A stretch of DNA of 64,000 nt from Lacrimispora xylanisolvens. Lineage in GTDB: Bacteria; Bacillota; Clostridia; Lachnospirales; Lachnospiraceae. Where the stretch lies: the NCBI RefSeq assembly GCF_002934545.1, contig NZ_PTJA01000005.1:310001-374000 (forward strand). Reading direction: 5' to 3'. Below the pieces are notes generated by a model. The model searched no databases and had not been told where the DNA came from. It worked only from the letters and a program-made list of their open reading frames with translations. Made by a program: the position numbers and the translations under genes. This document shows, in pieces, positions 61,706 through 64,000 of the stretch (the stretch's first letter is position 1; every line of letters starts with the position of its first letter).

Positions 61706-62602
61706 TTATTTATTATGTTTCAAAGTCTTTTTGCGATACTCGGTTGGGGAACATCCTTTCACTTTGTAAAATGTATGAGAATAGTAATTGGAATCGTTAA
61801 AACCTGCCTTAGCAGCAATATTTCCAATGGTATCATTGGAAGTTACCAGATCTTTTAAGCTTTTTTCAATCCGATATTCCAATATAAACCGAAAGAGAGG
61901 AATCTTCATATACTGCTTAAAAATTCTGCAGCATTCCCCTTTACAGATATGAATGTGATCTGCAATCTCTTCTAACGTTATTTTATCACTGTAATTCTTT
62001 TCTATGAATGATAAAATGCTTCTGATTCTTTCATAATTGTGTCGTTCAGGTGATGTAATTGTCTGAGTTGTATCATAGTTTAGATATAACACTTTCCAAA
62101 ATTCAAGTAATTTGATTAAAACGTCTATTTCATAAGTATCCTTTTGTAATTGATGAATGGTGATAATTTCATTCAGAATCTTTATGATCTCTTTGTGCCA
62201 GGGCTTAGTTAAATCAAAACAAATAGAGAACAAAGAAAGGTTCTGAATGAACGGGGATACGTATTTTAAGTAGATAATACTGTTTTCATAAGAATAAATT
62301 AACCTGGGATCGAATGTAATTGATACATACTCGCAATCCATATTTTCATACATGCGGCCTGTGTGAAGTACTCTTGCATTACCAAAAAGAGCCTCTCCCT
62401 GACAAAGATGAAATTCTTCATTATTGATCTCATATATCATCTGCCCCTGAGTAACTAGTGTAAGTTCAATTTCTGGATGCCAATGCCAGAGAAATGAATT
62501 TGAGTCATACTTTGATAGTTTTTCATTACTAATTAGTAATGGAAATTGAAAATCCCCATGTTCTTTCAACTCTTTTTGGAATTGATTGGTTAAAATCTGC
62601 AT
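61706..62602 (-). CDS. AraC family transcriptional regulator
   Basis: 298 residues from ATG 62602 (AGGGGG upstream). N-terminal cupin sensor (SFLWHWHPEIELTLVTQGQM; CQGEALFGNARVLHTG) and C-terminal tandem HTH (ITLEDIADHIHICK-like stretch, in this gene ITLEEIADHIHICKGECCR, and DTIGNIAAKAGFNDSNYYSH, ending GCSPTEYRKKTL). No obvious target adjoins it except the glycosyltransferase downstream. AT-rich codon use like its neighbours. Confidence 0.9.
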   Translation of the reverse strand: MQILTNQFQKELKEHGDFQFPLLISNEKLSKYDSNSFLWHWHPEIELTLVTQGQMIYEINNEEFHLCQGEALFGNARVLHTGRMYENMDCEYVSITFDPRLIYSYENSIIYLKYVSPFIQNLSLFSICFDLTKPWHKEIIKILNEIITIHQLQKDTYEIDVLIKLLEFWKVLYLNYDTTQTITSPERHNYERIRSILSFIEKNYSDKITLEEIADHIHICKGECCRIFKQYMKIPLFRFILEYRIEKSLKDLVTSNDTIGNIAAKAGFNDSNYYSHTFYKVKGCSPTEYRKKTLKHNK

Positions 62603-62787
62603 ATATGTATCCCCCTGGAAATGCAAATCGTATTTTATAGATTCATTATAGCCCAGGGAATACCAAAGAACAACTTGCCTTTTATTTTTCCTTTCCGCGT
62701 ATGGACAGCCTTTCCTGTACTCCCCGACAGAAATGCATCAGGATTTGATGTGCGCACAACTACAGGTTACATTAATGATATTGTTGT

Positions 62788-62877
62788 AAAAAAACGTAGA
62801 AGCATGAACCGACCTCCCAAATGTTAGATTTCAGATCTAACTTTTAGGGGTCACATCAGCATGCTCTACGTTTTTTT
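62788..62877. repeat. 90-bp nested palindrome with IS3-like ends
   Basis: The outer arms A7-CGTAGA-AGCATG (62788-62806) and CATGCT-CTACG-T7 (62860-62877) form a terminator-like stem. Inside, two inverted ends, GACCTCCCAAATGTTAGAT (62811-62829) and its counterpart reading TGACCCCTAAAAGTTAGAT on the minus strand (62834-62852), meet across a few nt; they resemble IS3-family terminal repeats. No transposase is present. It also ends the ATPase gene whose stop overlaps position 62876. Confidence 0.65.
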
Positions 62878-63592
62878 ATTTGCCATCCGCTAATAACTGT
62901 TTTATAAATGATTCTCGATTATTTACGAACATTTTTAGTATTTGAAAATTCTCTGTTTCCTCATATTCACAAGCATGAATTTCTCCATTATCAAATGACC
63001 ATATAGAAGAATTTGGTATTGCCAGCAAAATAGGAGAATGTGTGACAATAATAAACTGCGATCCTTTTTTAGCCATTTCAGCAATTTGAATAAGCAACGT
63101 TAATTGTCTCTGCATTGATAATGCAGATTCAGGTTCATCTATTATATAGATACCCTCATTTTGAAATGCTTGAAAGAATGACAAAAAACTTTCACCATGA
63201 GATTGCTCATGTAACCCCTTTTCTCCGTACAGGCTATTATATTCGATGGCTTTTGTCGCTACATTATAAAAACTTTCAGCGCGAAAGAAAAAGCTGGACA
63301 AGGGTCTCTTAAAACCTTTGGATATGCTTATCGCATCGCTTAATTCCGAAGTGTCATTATATGTGCTGAATCTATAATTTAACGTGCCTCCCTCTGGATT
63401 AAATCCGTAAGCCACTGCAATTGCTTCAAGCAATGTAGATTTACCCGTTCCGTTTTCTCCTATAAAGAAAGTTATATTATTTGTAAATGAAAGCTCGCTA
63501 ATTTTATTAATTGATTGAATTTTTCTCAAGTATGAATCTTCTTCAATCATGCTCCAATCAATTTTTATACTGCGAATAAATTTATTATCCAT
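62876..63592 (-). CDS. Small AAA/ABC-type ATPase
   Basis: 238 residues. Walker A FFIGENGTGKSTLLEAIAVA, Walker B IYIIDEPESALSMQRQLTLL and the H-loop FIIVTHSPILLAIPNS, in the order of RecF/SMC-like AAA_21 ATPases; a conserved HGESFLSFF precedes Walker B as signature motif. No nuclease or membrane partner is adjacent. It may be a stand-alone P-loop ATPase of unknown function or half of a defence module whose partner lies outside the window. GGTGG precedes the start; promoter at 63640-63668. Confidence 0.85.
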   Translation of the reverse strand: MDNKFIRSIKIDWSMIEEDSYLRKIQSINKISELSFTNNITFFIGENGTGKSTLLEAIAVAYGFNPEGGTLNYRFSTYNDTSELSDAISISKGFKRPLSSFFFRAESFYNVATKAIEYNSLYGEKGLHEQSHGESFLSFFQAFQNEGIYIIDEPESALSMQRQLTLLIQIAEMAKKGSQFIIVTHSPILLAIPNSSIWSFDNGEIHACEYEETENFQILKMFVNNRESFIKQLLADGK

Positions 63593-63639
63593 AAATAACC
63601 ACCTTTAAAATTAAAATCATATATACGGTACACGTCCAT

Positions 63640-63668
63640 ATTGTATCATTAAAGAATTTTTCAGTCAA
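63640..63668 (-). promoter_or_regulatory. Promoter of the small ATPase gene
   Basis: Minus strand TTGACT (63663-63668), 17-bp spacer, TACAAT (63640-63645). Confidence 0.65.
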
Positions 63669-64000
63669 TTGTGCTGATAAATTGATGATTTCCATTCATT
63701 ATAATTATTTCTTTCCCATGATTGAAACAGATAATAACGAAAAAATGACGAACAGTATCGTAATAGTTACATATATCTATTTTAATACGGATAATATGTT
63801 AAATTTGTAATACCTTATAAGAACAGATCCGTATTTGATAAGATATAATTGATCATAATCAGCATTATTTATTTTTTCATAGTTTTGATAGCAAGGAAAC
63901 TTTGAAACAGCGTATCTAAAAACTACTGGGTTGGAAAGGAGTTGAATTAAAAATACAAGAGATAAAAAGCCTGTTGTTTTAGAGACAAAATTTCAAAGTA
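63669..64000. other. AT-rich stretch without recognised gene
   Basis: No open frame with an initiation signal was found. A TATAAT-like box on the plus strand near 63842 and GGAAAGGAG near 63937 could belong to a gene beginning beyond the window, but the visible frames after it soon meet stop codons. Confidence 0.4.

Noticed and set aside
62621-62827. 68-codon plus-strand frame before the ATPase gene
   Set aside because: It overlaps the araC promoter region and runs into the 90-bp palindrome; no ribosome binding site and no protein-like composition.
1-64000. CRISPR array, rRNA operon or intact insertion sequence
   Set aside because: No regularly spaced direct repeats, rRNA signature sequences or transposase gene were found anywhere in the window.

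Overview
The window looks like chromosome of an anaerobic Gram-positive Clostridia bacterium, most likely Lachnospiraceae (Clostridium cluster XIVa, Lacrimispora/Hungatella-like). Evidence: a selenium-dependent betaine reductase operon with its own selenocysteine machinery, strong AGGAGG ribosome binding sites, many ATGA stop/start overlaps, YesM/YesN two-component genes, lipoprotein solute receptors with LAGC/LSGC lipoboxes, and a 2-hydroxyacyl-CoA-dehydratase-type reductase. Genus assignment is inference; no rRNA marker is present.

Region 1 (1-12,180, all minus strand) is one long unit: tRNA-Sec (selC), selB, trxB, trxA, grdA, grdC, grdD, selA, grdI, grdH and a BCCT betaine-type transporter that runs off the left edge. 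GrdA (Sec42) and GrdH (Sec351) each contain an in-frame UGA. Together they predict import of glycine betaine, reduction by thioredoxin/GrdA/GrdHI, and release of acetyl phosphate by GrdCD, with trimethylamine as by-product. A consensus promoter lies just upstream of selC, and large imperfect hairpins sit in each of the three intergenic gaps longer than 90 nt.

Region 2 (12.2-16.2 kb) holds an EndoQ-like PHP nuclease, an endonuclease III gene split into two overlapping frames, an aminoglycoside-phosphotransferase-like kinase and a LURP-one protein, preceded by yjdF with a structured leader that fits the yjdF riboswitch class. Region 3 (16.2-21.1 kb) is a UbiD-type decarboxylase operon (ubiD, DUF554 membrane protein, ubiX/lpdB, lpdD) preceded by a MerR gene and a MerR-type 19-bp-spacer promoter. 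21-31 kb carries a secreted protein, an MFS exporter with a divergent AraC gene, a GntR-controlled ABC exporter with a very large operator palindrome, a GNAT enzyme, a chemoreceptor and a tocopherol-cyclase-family protein.

31-38.6 kb is a ribose-type ABC sugar importer with a YesM/YesN two-component system and an orphan TRAP binding protein. 38.7-48.9 kb has an ECF S-component, L-lactate dehydrogenase, a soluble chemoreceptor, a double-cubane-type reductase with its activase and a DJ-1 protein, an xre-def pair with repeated operators, and a PTS EIIBC divergent from a mannonate-dehydratase-family enolase and a GntR regulator.

49-64 kb holds an MFS transporter, a PocR-type chemoreceptor, an arabinan utilisation operon (two GH43 enzymes, AraNPQ importer without ATPase, ArsR-type sensor regulator), a MurJ/SpoVB-like flippase, a glycosyltransferase, an AraC regulator, a 90-bp palindromic element with IS3-like ends, and a small AAA ATPase. 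The last ~330 bases hold no gene I can support.
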